The notes under the pieces: model-generated
The model's input: only the letters and a program-made list of their open reading frames with translations
Database searches by the model: none
Told to the model about the DNA's origin: nothing
Assembly: GCF_947366995.1 (NCBI RefSeq)
Contig: NZ_CANBCC010000027.1
Coordinates: forward strand, 1-45,680
Direction: 5' to 3'
DNA from: an uncultured Aquabacterium sp.
GTDB taxonomy: Bacteria; Pseudomonadota; Gammaproteobacteria; Burkholderiales; Burkholderiaceae_C
DNA: 45,680 nt
Translations under genes and position numbers: made by a program
Shown here: positions 1 through 11,041 of the stretch, piece after piece
How the letters are laid out: every line of letters begins with the position of its first letter
Position numbering within the stretch: position 1 is the first letter of the stretch

Positions 1-42
1 CCACGCGGCCCGCCTGGGGCCCTAGTCGGGGGGCGGGGGCCC
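1..42. other. Window edge, no gene seen
   Basis: This short G/C-rich stretch contains several runs of G and C. It lies downstream of the dusA stop codon. No coding region or convincing terminator can be supported in it, and any neighbouring gene lies outside the window. Confidence 0.4.
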
Positions 43-1143
43 TTAGCCGGCCCCGGCCGCGACGCCGTCCTCGCGCCGGGGTGGGCGGACGTGGGCCTGC
101 TTCATCACCTCGGCCGGCGGCACGTTCTTCAGGTGGTGGTCAGACCACACCTGACGCCAGCGCCGGGCACCGGGCAGGCCGTTGTACAGCCCCAGCACGT
201 GCCGCATGACCTGCGGCCAGCGCACTTCACCGTGCGGCCAGCCCGCAGTGCGATCCATCTCGCGCTGCGCATAGGCCACCATCTCGGCCTCGACCTGCTC
301 GCGCGTGAGCCCGTCGGTGCGCGGACCGCGGCCGAACAGGCGCTCGTCCCACTCGGCCATCATCCATGGGGTGTGGTACGCCGCGCGGCCCACCATCACC
401 CCGTCGAGCGCCACCCCATCGTGCACGACGCCGGGCTGCAGCTGCGCGACACAGGCGTCGTTGTCGGCCAGGCCGCCATTGAGGACGATGACCAGCTCCG
501 GGAAATCGCGCTTGAGCTGGTGCACCACCTCGTAGCGCAGCGGCGGAATCTCGCGGTTCTCTTTCGGGCTCAGGCCCTTGAGCCAGGCGTTGCGGGCGTG
601 CACGATGAACACCTCGCAGCCCGCATCGGCCACGGTGCCGACGAAATCCCGCACGAAGGCATAGGACTCGTTCTGGTCGATGCCGATGCGGTGCTTCACC
701 GTGATCGGCATGGCCGGGTCACCACCACTGGCATCAAGCATCGCGCGCACGGAGTCGGCCACCAGCCCGGCTTCGTTCATCAGGCAGGCCCCGAAAGCGC
801 CCCGCTGCACGCGCTCGCTCGGGCAGCCACAGTTCAGGTTGACTTCGTCGTAGCCGAACTGCGCGGCCAGCTTCACGCAGTGGGCCAGGTCTTCCGGCTC
901 GCTGCCGCCGAGCTGCAGCGCCACCGGGTGCTCGCCCTCGTTGTACTCCAGGAAGCGGTGCAGCTGCCCGTAGACCAGGGCACCCGTGGTGATCATCTCC
1001 GTGTACAGCCGCGAATGCGGGCTCAGCAGGCGATGGAAGTAGCGGCAATGGCGATCGGTCCAGTCCAGCATGGGGGCCACGCAGGCGCGCCACGGGCTCA
1101 GGCCGGTGGCGGGGTCGATCTTGGGAATGCGTTGAGCGGACAT
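43..1143 (-). CDS. dusA: tRNA-dihydrouridine(20/20a) synthase DusA
   Basis: DusA is a flavoprotein that reduces uridine to dihydrouridine in the D-loop of tRNA (positions 20/20a). The 366-residue protein opens with SPWRACVAPMLDWTDRHCR, the FMN-binding start of the DusA subgroup. It carries LNCGCPSERV with the catalytic cysteine, then ITVKHRIGID, a HARNAWLKGLSPKENR block typical of DusA, and LNGGL near the end of the TIM barrel. I chose the start at MSAQRIPK because the open frame upstream shows no family similarity, although no good ribosome-binding site precedes it. The gene follows a 3-hydroxyisobutyryl-CoA hydrolase-like gene by 31 bases on the same strand and is probably co-transcribed with it. 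The family assignment is firm. The exact start is less so. Confidence 0.93.
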   Translation of the reverse strand: MSAQRIPKIDPATGLSPWRACVAPMLDWTDRHCRYFHRLLSPHSRLYTEMITTGALVYGQLHRFLEYNEGEHPVALQLGGSEPEDLAHCVKLAAQFGYDEVNLNCGCPSERVQRGAFGACLMNEAGLVADSVRAMLDASGGDPAMPITVKHRIGIDQNESYAFVRDFVGTVADAGCEVFIVHARNAWLKGLSPKENREIPPLRYEVVHQLKRDFPELVIVLNGGLADNDACVAQLQPGVVHDGVALDGVMVGRAAYHTPWMMAEWDERLFGRGPRTDGLTREQVEAEMVAYAQREMDRTAGWPHGEVRWPQVMRHVLGLYNGLPGARRWRQVWSDHHLKNVPPAEVMKQAHVRPPRREDGVAAGAG

Positions 1144-1174
1144 GGGAGGGGAACGAGGGGAAACGGGAACGGAA

Positions 1175-2317
1175 TCAGCGGGGGTCGTGCAGCTCGCGCA
1201 GCGGGTGAGCATGCGGCGGCCACACCGCTTCGAAGAAGGCCTCGACCATTTCGGGCTGCACCTCGGCCACCGTCGACGGGCGCCAGCGGGGCGCGTGGTC
1301 TTTGTCGACCACCAGCGCGCGCACACCCTCCACCGTCTCGCTGTCGCGGCCCTTGCGCAGCTGGAAGCAGTGCCGCACCATCGTCCGCTCCATGCGGAAG
1401 ACCTCGGCCAGCGGCATGCTGCGCGCCCGGCGGATCTGCTCCAGCGTCACCCCCATCATCAGCGGTGAATGCCCGGCCATGTGCTGCAGGGTCTCGGCAG
1501 CCCAGGCGTCCCCCGCCGCCCGGGCGGTCTCGAGCGAGGCCACGATGTCCTGCAGTGTGTGCCCGCTGAAGTGGCGGTCAATGTCGGCAAAACGCGCGGT
1601 GGTGGTGGCTTCCGGCAAGGCATTCAGCGGGTGCTGCGCCACGTGATCCCTCACGCGGGCCATCAGCTCATCGGCATCCTGCGCCGGGCCGGCGCGCAGG
1701 CCGTCCAGGAGCAAGGCCAGGCAAGCGCTTTCGGCATGCACATCGGCCAGGCCGAGCGCCAGCGCGTCGGTCACGTCCAGATGCGGGCCCACCACACCCA
1801 GGTATTCGCCTGCGTGGCCGGCCAGCCGCGACAGGAAGTAGCCCCCGCCCACGTCCGGAAACAGGCCGATGCGGGTTTCGGGCATGGCCATACGCAGTGA
1901 AGCCGTCGCCACACGCAGACGGCAGCCTTGCGCCAGGCCCATTCCGCCCCCCATCGTGATCCCGTCCATCCAGGCCACCGTCGGCTTGGGATAGACGTGG
2001 ATCAGGTGGTCGAGGGCGTACTCTTCGGTGAAGAAGTCTTCGATTGCCGGATCGCCCGCCAGCGCCGCGTCGTGCATGAAGCGGATGTCGCCCCCCGCAC
2101 AGAAGTGCGTGGCCACCGGCTTGCCCTCCACAGGCGGCCGGGCCGAGCCCCGCAGCAGCACCGCGAGCACGGCCGGATCGGTGGCCCAGCCGCGCAACAC
2201 CACGGTCAGCTCGCGCACCATCTCCAGCGTGAGCGCGTTCAAGGCCCTGGGGCGATGCAGGGTGATGACCCCAAGGCCCCCCACCACGTCGGTGCGGATC
2301 AGGCTGTCTGCTGGCAT
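1175..2317 (-). CDS. 3-hydroxyisobutyryl-CoA hydrolase-like enoyl-CoA hydratase/isomerase family protein
   Basis: This 380-residue protein belongs to the crotonase superfamily, in the branch that includes 3-hydroxyisobutyryl-CoA hydrolase of valine breakdown. Visible signatures are HRPRALNALTLEMV near the N-terminus, FCAGGDIR (oxyanion-hole region), GITMGGGMGLAQGC (second oxyanion strand) and MPETRIGLFPDVGGGYFLSRL with the family's catalytic glutamate. The length suits hydrolases of this branch (about 350-385) better than plain enoyl-CoA hydratases (about 260). It sits between typA and dusA on the same strand, and the typA terminator lies just upstream. No other valine-degradation gene is nearby, so the substrate is inferred from family only. 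An enoyl-CoA hydratase role cannot be excluded. Confidence 0.85.
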   Translation of the reverse strand: MPADSLIRTDVVGGLGVITLHRPRALNALTLEMVRELTVVLRGWATDPAVLAVLLRGSARPPVEGKPVATHFCAGGDIRFMHDAALAGDPAIEDFFTEEYALDHLIHVYPKPTVAWMDGITMGGGMGLAQGCRLRVATASLRMAMPETRIGLFPDVGGGYFLSRLAGHAGEYLGVVGPHLDVTDALALGLADVHAESACLALLLDGLRAGPAQDADELMARVRDHVAQHPLNALPEATTTARFADIDRHFSGHTLQDIVASLETARAAGDAWAAETLQHMAGHSPLMMGVTLEQIRRARSMPLAEVFRMERTMVRHCFQLRKGRDSETVEGVRALVVDKDHAPRWRPSTVAEVQPEMVEAFFEAVWPPHAHPLRELHDPR

Positions 2318-2355
2318 GTCTTACGGGCTCCTCGGCGGCTTTCGCCTCTGAAAGG

Positions 2356-2377
2356 AAAAAAGCGCCCCGCAGGGCGC
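2356..2377 (-). terminator. Rho-independent terminator after typA
   Basis: Read on the minus strand, the stem GCGCCC / GGGCGC with loop TGCG is followed by six T residues (complement of A 2356-2361). It lies 17 bases past the typA stop codon and closes the long translation operon. The next gene starts only about 40 bases further on, so some read-through or a very close promoter is implied. Confidence 0.85.
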
Positions 2378-2393
2378 CTTCGGCAAGAACGGA

Positions 2394-4226
2394 TCAGGCG
2401 TTCGCTTCGCGCGAGGCGCGCTTGCGATCGTGTTCCTTGAGGTGGCGCTTGCGCAGGCGGATCGACTTGGGCGTGATCTCGACCAGCTCGTCGTCGTCGA
2501 TGAAGTCGACGCCGTATTCCAGCGTCAGGTCGATCGGCGGCGTGATCTTGATCGCGTCTTCCTTGCCAGAAACACGGAAGTTGGTCAGCTGCTTGGTGCG
2601 GGTGGCGTTCACCACCAGGTCGTTCTCGCGGCTGTGGATGCCGACGATCATGCCTTCGTAGACCGGGTCGTTCGCCTTCACGAACATGCGGCCACGGTCG
2701 TCCAGCTTGCCCAGGGCGTAGGTGAAGATTTCACCGTCGTCCATCGAGATCAGCACGCCGTTCTTGCGGCCGCCGATTTCACCCTTGTGGGCTTCATAAC
2801 CGTCGAAGATCGACGAGATCAGGCCCGAGCCGCGGGTCAGGTTCAGGAATTCGTTGCTGAAGCCGATCAGGCCACGCGCCGGGATGCGGTACTCGAGGCG
2901 CACGCGGCCACGGCCGTCCGGCTCCATGTTCAGCATCTCGCCCTTGCGCAGGCCCAGCGCCTGCATCACGCCGCCCTGGTGGACTTCTTCCACGTCGGCA
3001 GTCACCAGCTCCATCGGCTCCGACTTCACGCCGTCGATGTCCTTGAACATCACACGGGGCTTGGACACGGCCAGCTCGTAGCCTTCACGGCGCATGTTTT
3101 CCAGCAGGATGGTCAGGTGCAGTTCACCGCGGCCACAGACCTCGAAGACGCCGTCTTCGTCGGTTTCCTTCACGCGCAGGGCCACGTTGTGCTGCAGTTC
3201 CTTCTGCAGGCGATCCCAGATCTGGCGGCTGGTCACGAACTTGCCTTCACGGCCGGCCAGCGGCGACGTGTTCACGCAGAAGTTCATCGTCAGTGTGGGC
3301 TCGTCGACCTTCAGCATCGGCAGCGGCTGCGGGTTGGCCGGGTCGGTCACGGTCACGCCGATGCCGATGTCCTCGATGCCGTTGATCAGCACGATGTTGC
3401 CCGGGCCGGCTTCCGTCACCTGCACGCGGTCCAGACCCTGGAAGGTCAGCACCTGGTTGATGCGGCCCTTGATGGTCTTGCCGCCGGGGCCTTCCATCAC
3501 GACCACGTCCTGGCCCGGCTTGGCCGTGCCCTGGCTGATGCGGCCCACGCCGATGCGCCCCACGAACGACGAGTAGTCCAGCGCCGAGATCTGCAGCTGC
3601 AGCGGGGCAGCCGGGTCGCCCTTCTGCGGCGGCACGTGCTTCAGGATGGTGTTGAACAGCGCCGACATGTCGGGGCCCCACTGGGCGCCCGGCTCGCCCT
3701 CTTCCAGCGAGGTCCAGCCGTTGATGCCCGAGGCGTACACCACGGGGAAGTCCAGCTGCTCGTCGGTCGCGCCCAGCTTGTCGAACAGGTCGAAGGCGGC
3801 GTTGATGACGGCGTCCGGCTTGGCGCCCGGCTTGTCGACCTTGTTGACCACCACGATGGGCTTCAGACCCAGGGCCAGCGCCTTCTTGGTCACGAAGCGC
3901 GTCTGCGGCATCGGGCCTTCCTGCGCGTCGATCAGCAGCACCACGCCGTCGACCATGGACAGCGCGCGCTCGACTTCACCGCCGAAGTCCGCGTGGCCCG
4001 GGGTGTCAACGATGTTGATGTGCGTGCCTTCCCAGCTCACGGCGCAGTTCTTGGCCAGGATGGTGATGCCACGCTCACGTTCGATGGCGTTGTTGTCCAT
4101 CACCGTGTCGACGATCTTCTCGTGCTCGGCGAAGGTACCGGACTGGCGCAGCAGCTGGTCGACCATCGTGGTCTTGCCATGGTCAACGTGGGCGATGATC
4201 GCGATGTTGCGAATAGGAGTGCTCAT
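2394..4226 (-). CDS. typA: Translational GTPase TypA/BipA
   Basis: TypA (BipA) is a ribosome-associated GTPase of the EF-G family that supports 50S assembly and growth under stress. The 610-residue product matches the usual length of about 607. G1 is [15 protein letters not shown], switch regions follow with RERGITI, G3 is [14 protein letters not shown] and G4 is NKVDKPGA. Downstream lie the EF-Tu-like domain 2, the EF-G-like domains and the TypA C-terminal domain ([16 protein letters not shown], ending in the basic [15 protein letters not shown] tail). I use the start at [15 protein letters not shown] because an upstream in-frame extension is not family-like. It follows truB by 22 bases and ends at a terminator, making it the last gene of the rimP operon. 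Confidence 0.97.
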   Translation of the reverse strand: MSTPIRNIAIIAHVDHGKTTMVDQLLRQSGTFAEHEKIVDTVMDNNAIERERGITILAKNCAVSWEGTHINIVDTPGHADFGGEVERALSMVDGVVLLIDAQEGPMPQTRFVTKKALALGLKPIVVVNKVDKPGAKPDAVINAAFDLFDKLGATDEQLDFPVVYASGINGWTSLEEGEPGAQWGPDMSALFNTILKHVPPQKGDPAAPLQLQISALDYSSFVGRIGVGRISQGTAKPGQDVVVMEGPGGKTIKGRINQVLTFQGLDRVQVTEAGPGNIVLINGIEDIGIGVTVTDPANPQPLPMLKVDEPTLTMNFCVNTSPLAGREGKFVTSRQIWDRLQKELQHNVALRVKETDEDGVFEVCGRGELHLTILLENMRREGYELAVSKPRVMFKDIDGVKSEPMELVTADVEEVHQGGVMQALGLRKGEMLNMEPDGRGRVRLEYRIPARGLIGFSNEFLNLTRGSGLISSIFDGYEAHKGEIGGRKNGVLISMDDGEIFTYALGKLDDRGRMFVKANDPVYEGMIVGIHSRENDLVVNATRTKQLTNFRVSGKEDAIKITPPIDLTLEYGVDFIDDDELVEITPKSIRLRKRHLKEHDRKRASREANA

Positions 4227-4248
4227 AGAAAGCTCACAAAGGTCGGAT

Positions 4249-5277
4249 TCAGGAGGCGGCCACCAGCTCGACCGGTTGGGAGGCACCGTGCATCAGCACC
4301 ATGCCCTGGACCTCGGCCGGACTCAACAGACGGGTGGGGATCAGTTCACCGCCCTGGATGTGGGCACTGCCCAGCAACACACGGCGGGCGGCGTCTGCTG
4401 GCGCCGCAGGATGGGGCCCGTACACACGCACCTGCGGCGCATCGGGCAACTTCGTTCTCCGGCGCAAGCCGGTGAGGAAACGGGTGGCGTCCTGCTCACC
4501 GAGCAGCACATCGGGCCAGTCGGCCAGCAGCACGTCGGCAGGCTGCAGCAGCGCATCACGGTCGGATTCGTCCATCGCCAGCAAGGCGTCGAGCGTCACC
4601 GCGCCGTCCAGCGTCACGCCGCCACTGCCCGTGCGACGCAGGCCGATCAGGTGCGCACCACAGCCGAGGTGCTCACCGATGTCCTGCGCCAGGGTGCGGA
4701 TATAAGTGCCTTTGCTGCAACGCACGTCGATCTCCAGCACGTCATCCTGACAGTTGAGGATGTCGATGCCGTGAATCGTCACGCGGCGCGGGGCCCGTTC
4801 GATCTCGATGCCTTCCCGGGCGTACTCGTACAGCGCACGTCCCTCGTGCTTGAGGGCAGAGTGCATGGGCGGCACCTGGTCGATCTCGCCGGTGAAGGCG
4901 GCACAGGCCGCGGCCACCCGCTCGGGGGCCGTCATCTCCGGTGTCACCTCGCGGGTGGACACCACCTCGCCTTCGGCATCGCCGGTCGTCGTGACCACAC
5001 CGAGCTTCACCCGGGCGGTGTAGCGCTTGTCCGCGTCCAGCGACACCTGCGAAAACTTCGTGGCAGCGCCGAAACAGAGCGGCAACAGGCCGGTGGCCAG
5101 CGGATCGAGCGTGCCGGTATGGCCGGCCTTTTCGGCACGGAACAGCCACTTCACCTTCTGCAAGGCGTCGTTGCTCGACAGGCCCAGCGGCTTGTCGAGC
5201 AACACCACGCCGTGCAGCGCCCGGCGCGGCTTGCGCGGCGGGCGAGGCGAACGTTGACCGGCTTGCATCTCGCTCAC
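4249..5277 (-). CDS. truB: tRNA pseudouridine(55) synthase TruB
   Basis: TruB converts U55 in the T-loop of tRNAs to pseudouridine. The 342-residue protein has the N-terminal motif [14 protein letters not shown], then [18 protein letters not shown] with catalytic Asp58, and the YEYAREG and [15 protein letters not shown] motifs. The C-terminal part is PUA-like. It overlaps the rbfA stop by four bases, implying translational coupling, and precedes typA by 22 bases. A Pro/Arg-rich N-terminal extension of about 20 residues is common in this group. Confidence 0.96.
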   Translation of the reverse strand: MSEMQAGQRSPRPPRKPRRALHGVVLLDKPLGLSSNDALQKVKWLFRAEKAGHTGTLDPLATGLLPLCFGAATKFSQVSLDADKRYTARVKLGVVTTTGDAEGEVVSTREVTPEMTAPERVAAACAAFTGEIDQVPPMHSALKHEGRALYEYAREGIEIERAPRRVTIHGIDILNCQDDVLEIDVRCSKGTYIRTLAQDIGEHLGCGAHLIGLRRTGSGGVTLDGAVTLDALLAMDESDRDALLQPADVLLADWPDVLLGEQDATRFLTGLRRRTKLPDAPQVRVYGPHPAAPADAARRVLLGSAHIQGGELIPTRLLSPAEVQGMVLMHGASQPVELVAAS

Positions 5278-5672
5278 GGCTGACCGCCCTCCCCGCTGGC
5301 GGGCTCATCCGCGTCCTTGGCCTTGTCGGCCACCGCGCGGTTGATCAGGGCGTTGAGCTCGGCCGCGCGTTCGGTCGTGCGGTCGAAGTGGAAATGCAGC
5401 GTCGGCACGGTGTGGATCTGCAGCCGCTTGAAGAGGCTGTTGCGCAGGAAACCGGCGGCCTCGTTCAGCCCCGCTTCGGTGTCTTCCGGGTTGCCGATCA
5501 GCAGCGAGAAGAACACCTTGGCGTGGGCGTAATCGGGCGTCACGTCGACATGGCTGATCGTGACCATGCCGATGCGCGGGTCCTTGAGGTCGCGGATCAG
5601 CTCGGCCACATCACGCTGGATCTGGTCGGCAATACGGTTGCTGCGGTTGGGGGTGGAGCGTTTATGGCGCAT
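5274..5672 (-). CDS. rbfA: 30S ribosome-binding factor RbfA
   Basis: RbfA is a small KH-fold protein that matures the 5' end of 16S rRNA and is needed for cold growth. The 132-residue product begins [20 protein letters not shown] and contains [27 protein letters not shown], the family core, then the [17 protein letters not shown] strand-helix end. An AGGA ribosome-binding site lies about 7 bases before the ATG. It lies between infB and truB, overlaps truB by four bases, and is separated from infB by a 94-base gap holding a strong hairpin. Confidence 0.96.
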   Translation of the reverse strand: MRHKRSTPNRSNRIADQIQRDVAELIRDLKDPRIGMVTISHVDVTPDYAHAKVFFSLLIGNPEDTEAGLNEAAGFLRNSLFKRLQIHTVPTLHFHFDRTTERAAELNALINRAVADKAKDADEPASGEGGQP

Positions 5673-5714
5673 GGTGCATTCCTGCTGGGAAACGGCAGCG
5701 GCCCATCAAGCACA

Positions 5715-5740
5715 AACCCCGCCTGGGCTCAGGCGGGGTT
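5715..5740 (-). promoter_or_regulatory. Strong intercistronic hairpin between infB and rbfA
   Basis: A perfect 11-bp inverted repeat (AACCCCGCCTG / CAGGCGGGGTT) with a 4-base loop lies in the infB-rbfA gap. On the minus strand it is followed by TTGTGCTTG, not a real U-run, so it is at best a weak terminator. It could instead be an mRNA-stabilising or processing structure that sets rbfA-truB-typA levels relative to infB. The hairpin is plainly visible. The role is inferred. Confidence 0.6.
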
Positions 5741-5766
5741 GCAAGTGAAAGGGCCTGCGCGGTGTC

Positions 5767-8700
5767 TTACAGCGTACGGGCCACTTCCTTGATTTCGAAG
5801 AACTCCAGGACGTCGCCTTCCTTGATGTCGTTGTAGCCCTTGATGTTGAGGCCGCATTCGAAGCCCTCGCGGACTTCCTTGACATCGTCCTTGAAGCGCT
5901 TGAGGCCTTCGAGTTCGCCGGTGTAGATGACCACGTTCTCGCGCAGCAGGCGCAGCTTGGCGCTGCGACGCACCACGCCGTCGGTGACCATACAGCCCGC
6001 GATCGTGCCGATCTTCGAGGCGATGAACACCTGGCGGATCTCGGCCGTGCCGATGACTTCCTCGCGCTGCTCGGGGGCCAGCATGCCGCCCATCGCCGCC
6101 TTCACCTCATCCACAGCGTCGTAGATGATGTTGTAGTAGCGCAGGTCGACACCGTTGTGCTCGGCCAGCTTGCGGGCGTTGGCGTCGGCACGGGTGTTGA
6201 ACCCGATGATGACGGCCTTCGAAGCAATCGCCAGGTTGACGTCCGACTCGGAGATGCCACCCACGGCAGCGTGCACGATCTGCACACGCACTTCCTCGGT
6301 CGACAGCTTGAGCAGCGATGCAGCCAGAGCCTCTTGCGAACCCTGCACGTCGGCCTTGATGATGAGCGGCAGCGTCTGCACGTCGGCACCCGAACCCATT
6401 TGTTCGAACATGCTCTCGAGCTTGGCGGCCTGCTGCTTGGCCAGCTTCACGTCGCGGTACTTGCCCTGGCGGAAGGTGGCGATTTCACGGGCGCGGCGCT
6501 CGTCCGACAGCACCATGAACTCGTCGCCCGCTGCCGGCACTTCGGTGAGGCCCTGGATTTCGACCGGGATGGACGGACCGGCTTCGGTTGCGGCCTTGCC
6601 GTCTTCGTCCAGCATGGCGCGCACGCGGCCATACGAAGCCCCCGCCAGCACGACATCACCGCGCTTGAGCGTACCCGACTGCACCAGCACGGTGGCCACA
6701 GGACCACGGCCCTTGTCCAGACGCGCTTCAATCACCAGGCCCTTGGCAGCGGAATCGACCGGAGCGGTCAGTTCCAACACTTCGGCCTGCAGCAGCACGT
6801 TCTCGAGCAGGTCGTCGATGCCCTGGCCGGTCTTGGCCGACACCGGGACGAACGGCGACTCACCACCGTAGGCTTCCGGCACCACCGACTCGGCCACCAG
6901 TTCCTGCGTCACGCGGTCGAGGTTGTTGCCCGGCTTGTCGATCTTGTTGATCGCCACAACGATGGGCACACCTGCCGCCTTGGCGTGGTGGATGGCTTCC
7001 TTGGTCTGCGGCATCACGCCGTCGTCCGCCGCCACCACCAGGATGACGATGTCGGTCGCCTTGGCACCGCGGGCACGCATGGCTGTGAACGCCTCGTGAC
7101 CCGGGGTATCCAGGAAGGTGATCATGCCGCGCGGCGTGTTCACGTGATAAGCACCAATGTGCTGCGTGATGCCGCCGGCTTCACCTGCGGCCACGCGGGA
7201 GGTGCGGATGTAGTCCAGCAGCGAGGTCTTGCCGTGGTCGACGTGGCCCATGACGGTCACGACAGGCGCACGCGGGAAGGCCTCGGCGGCCTGGTCGGCG
7301 TGCTCCTCCGCCAGGAAGGCATCCGGATCGTCCAGCTTGGCAGCCAGCGCCTTGTGGCCCATTTCTTCCACCACGATCATGGCGGTTTCCTGGTCCAGGT
7401 GCTGGTTGATGGTGACCATCTGGCCGAGCTTCATCATCTGCTTGATGACCTCGGTCGCCTTCACCGACATCTTGTGAGCCAGATCGGACACCGAGATGGT
7501 TTCGGGAATGTGGACCTCGATGATCTGCGGCTCGCTCGGCGGCACGAAATTCGATGCACTGTCGCCGCGGTCGCCACGGCGACCACCCTTGCCGCCCGGG
7601 GCCTTCCAGCTGTTGCGGCCAGAGCCACCCGTGTCACCGCCGCGGCCCTTGGAGGGCGCGCCGCGCTTCTTGGCGTCATCGGCCCAGCTCGACGACAGCT
7701 TCTCGGACTTGACCGACTTCTTGTCGCCTGGCTTGGCTCCGGCACCCGTGGTGGCACCCGGCGTGGCGCCCGGTGCGCCCTTGGGCTTGTGGATCGTGCC
7801 CTTGATGCCTTCCTTGCCGGCTTCGGCAGGCTTGGCTTCTTCGGGCTTCTTGGCCGTCAGCACCTTCTTCGGTGCGTTCATCATCGCGCGGATCGCAGCA
7901 GCCTCGGCTTCAGCGGCCTTGCGGCGGTTCGCCAGATCGGCCAGGCGTTGCTTTTCTTCCGCTTCGCGGTCAGCGGCCTTCACCACGCGGACACCTGCGC
8001 CGGGCTTCGGCGCATCGGCCTGCACGGGCACGCCCGGGGTGGCCGCGGGCGCAGCCGGTGCGGCAGCGGCCGGCGTGACAGCAGCGGCCGGTGCCGGCTC
8101 GGCAGCCTTCGGCTCGGGAGCGGCGGGCTTGTCGGCAGCGGCACGCAGCGTACCGCCCCGCGCGGCGCGCTGGGCGGCGGCGGTCAGGGCGGCGGCTTCG
8201 GCACGGGCGGCTTCCTGGGCTGCAGCGCGCTTGGCCACGGCGGCTTCGCGCTCGGCGGCTTCATCGGAGGCACCGCCGGCTGGCACGGCCGAAGCCTTGG
8301 CTGCAGCAGCGGCCTCGCGTTCGGCCTGCTCGCGGGCAGCCTGCTCGGCTGCAGCACGGGCGCGGGCTTCCGCCTCTTCACGCTCGCGGCGCTCGGCCTC
8401 CTCGCGCTGGCGACGGGCCTCGGCCAGTTGCTCTTCCTGCTCACGCAAGGCCTCTGCCTGGGCGCGGGCCTCTTCTTCGCGGCGGGCCAGTTCGGCCTCT
8501 TCCTGCGCCTTGGCGGTCGCCTCGTCCACGCCGTCATCGCGTTTCACGAACACGCGCTTCTTCTTGACTTCGACCTGAATGGTGCGGGCTTTGCCAGATG
8601 CGTCAGCCTGCTTGATTTCGGTGGTCGACTTGCGGGTCAGCGTGATCTTCTTGCGGTCGCCGCCGGTAGAACCGTGGGCGGTGCGCAGGTGGTCGAGCAG

Positions 8701-8835
8701 ACGCTCTTTGTCGGCCTCCGTGAGCACGTCTTCAGGGGCGGCCTTGGGCACGCCCGCAGACTGAAGCTGCTCCAGCAGTGTCGCAGCCGGGCGATTCAGT
8801 TCCGCGGCGAATTGTGCGACGGTGGTCACGGCCAT
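5767..8835 (-). CDS. infB: Translation initiation factor IF-2
   Basis: IF-2 is the GTPase that brings initiator fMet-tRNA to the 30S subunit and promotes subunit joining. The 1022-residue protein starts with the IF2 N-terminal fold ([24 protein letters not shown]). A long Ala/Glu/Arg-rich, probably helical, linker covers roughly residues 105-300 (repeated EEAEAR/REQAE patterns), followed by a Lys/Gly/Pro-rich segment to about 430. The G domain begins near residue 528 with GHVDHGKTS, then [15 protein letters not shown] and NKIDKPG. The beta-barrel and C-terminal fMet-tRNA-binding domain end in [16 protein letters not shown]. The linker makes it longer than E. coli IF-2 (890). An AAGGA site precedes the ATG by about 8 bases. 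Confidence 0.97.
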   Translation of the reverse strand: MAVTTVAQFAAELNRPAATLLEQLQSAGVPKAAPEDVLTEADKERLLDHLRTAHGSTGGDRKKITLTRKSTTEIKQADASGKARTIQVEVKKKRVFVKRDDGVDEATAKAQEEAELARREEEARAQAEALREQEEQLAEARRQREEAERREREEAEARARAAAEQAAREQAEREAAAAAKASAVPAGGASDEAAEREAAVAKRAAAQEAARAEAAALTAAAQRAARGGTLRAAADKPAAPEPKAAEPAPAAAVTPAAAAPAAPAATPGVPVQADAPKPGAGVRVVKAADREAEEKQRLADLANRRKAAEAEAAAIRAMMNAPKKVLTAKKPEEAKPAEAGKEGIKGTIHKPKGAPGATPGATTGAGAKPGDKKSVKSEKLSSSWADDAKKRGAPSKGRGGDTGGSGRNSWKAPGGKGGRRGDRGDSASNFVPPSEPQIIEVHIPETISVSDLAHKMSVKATEVIKQMMKLGQMVTINQHLDQETAMIVVEEMGHKALAAKLDDPDAFLAEEHADQAAEAFPRAPVVTVMGHVDHGKTSLLDYIRTSRVAAGEAGGITQHIGAYHVNTPRGMITFLDTPGHEAFTAMRARGAKATDIVILVVAADDGVMPQTKEAIHHAKAAGVPIVVAINKIDKPGNNLDRVTQELVAESVVPEAYGGESPFVPVSAKTGQGIDDLLENVLLQAEVLELTAPVDSAAKGLVIEARLDKGRGPVATVLVQSGTLKRGDVVLAGASYGRVRAMLDEDGKAATEAGPSIPVEIQGLTEVPAAGDEFMVLSDERRAREIATFRQGKYRDVKLAKQQAAKLESMFEQMGSGADVQTLPLIIKADVQGSQEALAASLLKLSTEEVRVQIVHAAVGGISESDVNLAIASKAVIIGFNTRADANARKLAEHNGVDLRYYNIIYDAVDEVKAAMGGMLAPEQREEVIGTAEIRQVFIASKIGTIAGCMVTDGVVRRSAKLRLLRENVVIYTGELEGLKRFKDDVKEVREGFECGLNIKGYNDIKEGDVLEFFEIKEVARTL

Positions 8836-8909
8836 TGTGTTGATCCTTGCGATGAGCTTTTGCGTAAATAGGTCGAGTGGGTCGTCTCAGGTGGCTGAAG
8901 CGTGGGCGA

Positions 8910-10385
8910 TCAGGCGAACCAGTGTTCGCGCGCCTTGAGGATCAGGGCACGCGCCTGTTCTTCGGACACACCGGTGATCTCGGTGAGTTCGTCCACAGCC
9001 AGATCGGCGAGATCGTCACGGGTGTGAATGCCCGCTTCGGCCAGCTTCGCAATCAGCTCGGGGGTCAGACCTTCCAGACCCTTGAGATTTTCCGACAAAG
9101 CCTCGACTTCTTCTTCCTTGGCGATTTCCATGGTCAGCAAAGCGTCTTTCGCACGGGTGCGCAGCTCGTTGACCGTGTCTTCGTCGAACGATTCCATTTC
9201 CAGCATTTCCTGCAGCGGCACATACGCCACTTCTTCCAGGCTGGAGAAACCTTCGGCGATCAGGATGTCGGCGACTTCCTCGTCCACGTCGAGCTTTTCG
9301 ACGAAGAGCTTGCGGATGGAGTCGCTTTCGACGGCCTGTTTCTGGGCCGATTCCTCGGCCGTCATGATGTTGATGCGCCAGCCGGTCAGGTCCGAGGCCA
9401 GGCGCACGTTCTGTCCACCACGGCCGATGGCAATGGCGAGGTTTTCCTCGTCCACCACCACGTCCATGGCGTGCTTTTCTTCGTCCACGAAGATCGACTG
9501 CACGTTGGCCGGAGCCAGCGCACCGATCACGAACTGGGCGGGGTCTTCAGACCACAGCACGATGTCGACGCGTTCGCCGGCCAGTTCATTGGTCACGGCG
9601 GTGACGCGCGAGCCGCGCACGCCGACGCAGGTGCCGATCGGATCGACCCGCTTGTCGTGCGACAGCACAGCGATCTTGGCGCGCGAACCCGCGTCACGGG
9701 CGCAGCTCTTGATTTCCAGCAGGCCTTGCTCGATCTCGGGCACTTCCTGGGCGAACAGTTCGATCATGAAGTCGGGCGACGAGCGCGATAGCATGATCTG
9801 CGGGCCACGGGCCAGGGTGTCGACCCCCAGCATGTAGGCGCGAACGCGGTCGCCCGTACGCAGGTTTTCCTTCGGGATCATCTCGCTTCGCTTCAGGCGG
9901 CCTTCGACACGACCCGACTCGACGATGATGTCGCCCTTGTCCAGACGCTTGACAGTACCGACAAAGATCTTTTCGCCGCGCGACAGGAAGTCGTTGAGCA
10001 GCTGCTCGCGCTCGGCGTCGCGGATCTTCTGCAGGATGACCTGCTTGGCAGCCTGGGCACCAATGCGACCGATGGGCAGCGATTCGATGGGCTCTTCAAT
10101 GTAGTCGTCGACCTCGATGTCCGGGATCTGCTCCTGGGCTTCGAACAGCAGGATTTCGGCGTCGGGCAGTTGCAGGCCGGCCTCATTGGGCACGACATGC
10201 CAGCGGCGGAATGTCTCGTAGACGCCGGTTTCACGGTCGATGGCGACACGGATGTCGACCTCGCCCTGATACAGCTTCTTGGTGGCAGAGGCCAGGGCGG
10301 ATTCGACCGCACCGAACACCACTTCACGGTCAACGCTCTTCTCACGCGAGATGGCGTCCACCAGCATCAGCAATTCACGATTCAT
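8910..10385 (-). CDS. nusA: Transcription termination/antitermination factor NusA
   Basis: NusA binds RNA polymerase and modulates pausing, termination and antitermination. The 491-residue product has the N-terminal polymerase-binding domain ([18 protein letters not shown]...). An S1 domain follows (near [20 protein letters not shown]), then KH1/KH2 domains ([19 protein letters not shown] and [18 protein letters not shown]). Two C-terminal helix-hairpin-helix acidic repeats end in [11 protein letters not shown]. The ATG overlaps the rimP stop by four bases, so translation is probably coupled. In E. coli, NusA feeds back on this operon's own leader. See the terminator-like element upstream of rimP. 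Confidence 0.97.
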   Translation of the reverse strand: MNRELLMLVDAISREKSVDREVVFGAVESALASATKKLYQGEVDIRVAIDRETGVYETFRRWHVVPNEAGLQLPDAEILLFEAQEQIPDIEVDDYIEEPIESLPIGRIGAQAAKQVILQKIRDAEREQLLNDFLSRGEKIFVGTVKRLDKGDIIVESGRVEGRLKRSEMIPKENLRTGDRVRAYMLGVDTLARGPQIMLSRSSPDFMIELFAQEVPEIEQGLLEIKSCARDAGSRAKIAVLSHDKRVDPIGTCVGVRGSRVTAVTNELAGERVDIVLWSEDPAQFVIGALAPANVQSIFVDEEKHAMDVVVDEENLAIAIGRGGQNVRLASDLTGWRINIMTAEESAQKQAVESDSIRKLFVEKLDVDEEVADILIAEGFSSLEEVAYVPLQEMLEMESFDEDTVNELRTRAKDALLTMEIAKEEEVEALSENLKGLEGLTPELIAKLAEAGIHTRDDLADLAVDELTEITGVSEEQARALILKAREHWFA

Positions 10386-11041
10386 TTCTTCTGACCTCCG
10401 AGATCTTGCGCCTCATCGACGGCAACAGTACCGTCCGCCGGGGTTGCCGCCCGACGGCTACGCCCCTTGAAACTCACTTCCGGCACCAGGCGGGCCTCGC
10501 GAATCTCGTCGAGCGTGAAATCCAAAACCTGATCCGCCTCTGCGGGCGGGGCCTCGCCTCTGGCCTGGGCCTTGGCGAGCTTCTTGGCGGCCGTGTTCGA
10601 CAGTGGCTTGTCCGCATCGGCAGATTTCAGCACCAGGCCCCAGGCCTGCCCCGCCTCGATCTGGGCGGGATCGCCGTTCTGTGCAAGGCACAGCTCGCCG
10701 CTGAAACGCTTCCGCCCCTGGAAGGGGTGCTTCAACGCGATTTCGATCTGCTCACCCACGAAGCGCGCGAAGTGCGCCGGGGTCTTGAGCGGCCGATCCA
10801 CGCCGGGCGAGGACACCTCGAGGCGGGCATAGTCGGCGTCGATCGTCTCGAGCGCATACTGCAGCTGACGCGTGACCTTCTCGCAGTCGTCCACCGTGAC
10901 CAGGTCACCGGGCAGATCGTAGGGCTGATCGGGCAGCCGGTCGATGTAGACACGCAGCAATCCATGCGTACTGCGTTCGCAGTCCACCAGTTCGTAACCC
11001 AGACCGGTCACGGTGTCTTCAACGACTTTCAGCCAACTCAT
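10382..11041 (-). CDS. rimP: Ribosome maturation factor RimP
   Basis: RimP helps assemble the 30S subunit. The first 150 or so residues match the family: [45 protein letters not shown] and [30 protein letters not shown]. The rest (to residue 219) is a C-terminal extension, including [19 protein letters not shown], longer than in E. coli (150) but common in Burkholderiales. I chose the start at MSWLKVV because the open frame upstream runs through a terminator-like hairpin and shows no family similarity. It is the first gene of the rimP-nusA-infB-rbfA-truB-typA operon and overlaps nusA by four bases. Confidence 0.95.
   Translation of the reverse strand: MSWLKVVEDTVTGLGYELVDCERSTHGLLRVYIDRLPDQPYDLPGDLVTVDDCEKVTRQLQYALETIDADYARLEVSSPGVDRPLKTPAHFARFVGEQIEIALKHPFQGRKRFSGELCLAQNGDPAQIEAGQAWGLVLKSADADKPLSNTAAKKLAKAQARGEAPPAEADQVLDFTLDEIREARLVPEVSFKGRSRRAATPADGTVAVDEAQDLGGQKK

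Noticed and set aside
2430-4475. A 681-codon plus-strand open frame opposite typA
   Set aside because: It is an antisense shadow of a highly biased GC-rich gene. The translation is His/Val/Asp-rich low-complexity sequence without any family signature.
6157-8871. A 904-codon plus-strand open frame opposite infB
   Set aside because: It mirrors the infB coding frame. The translation is Gly/Leu/Arg-rich and unlike a real protein, and IF-2 on the minus strand is certain.
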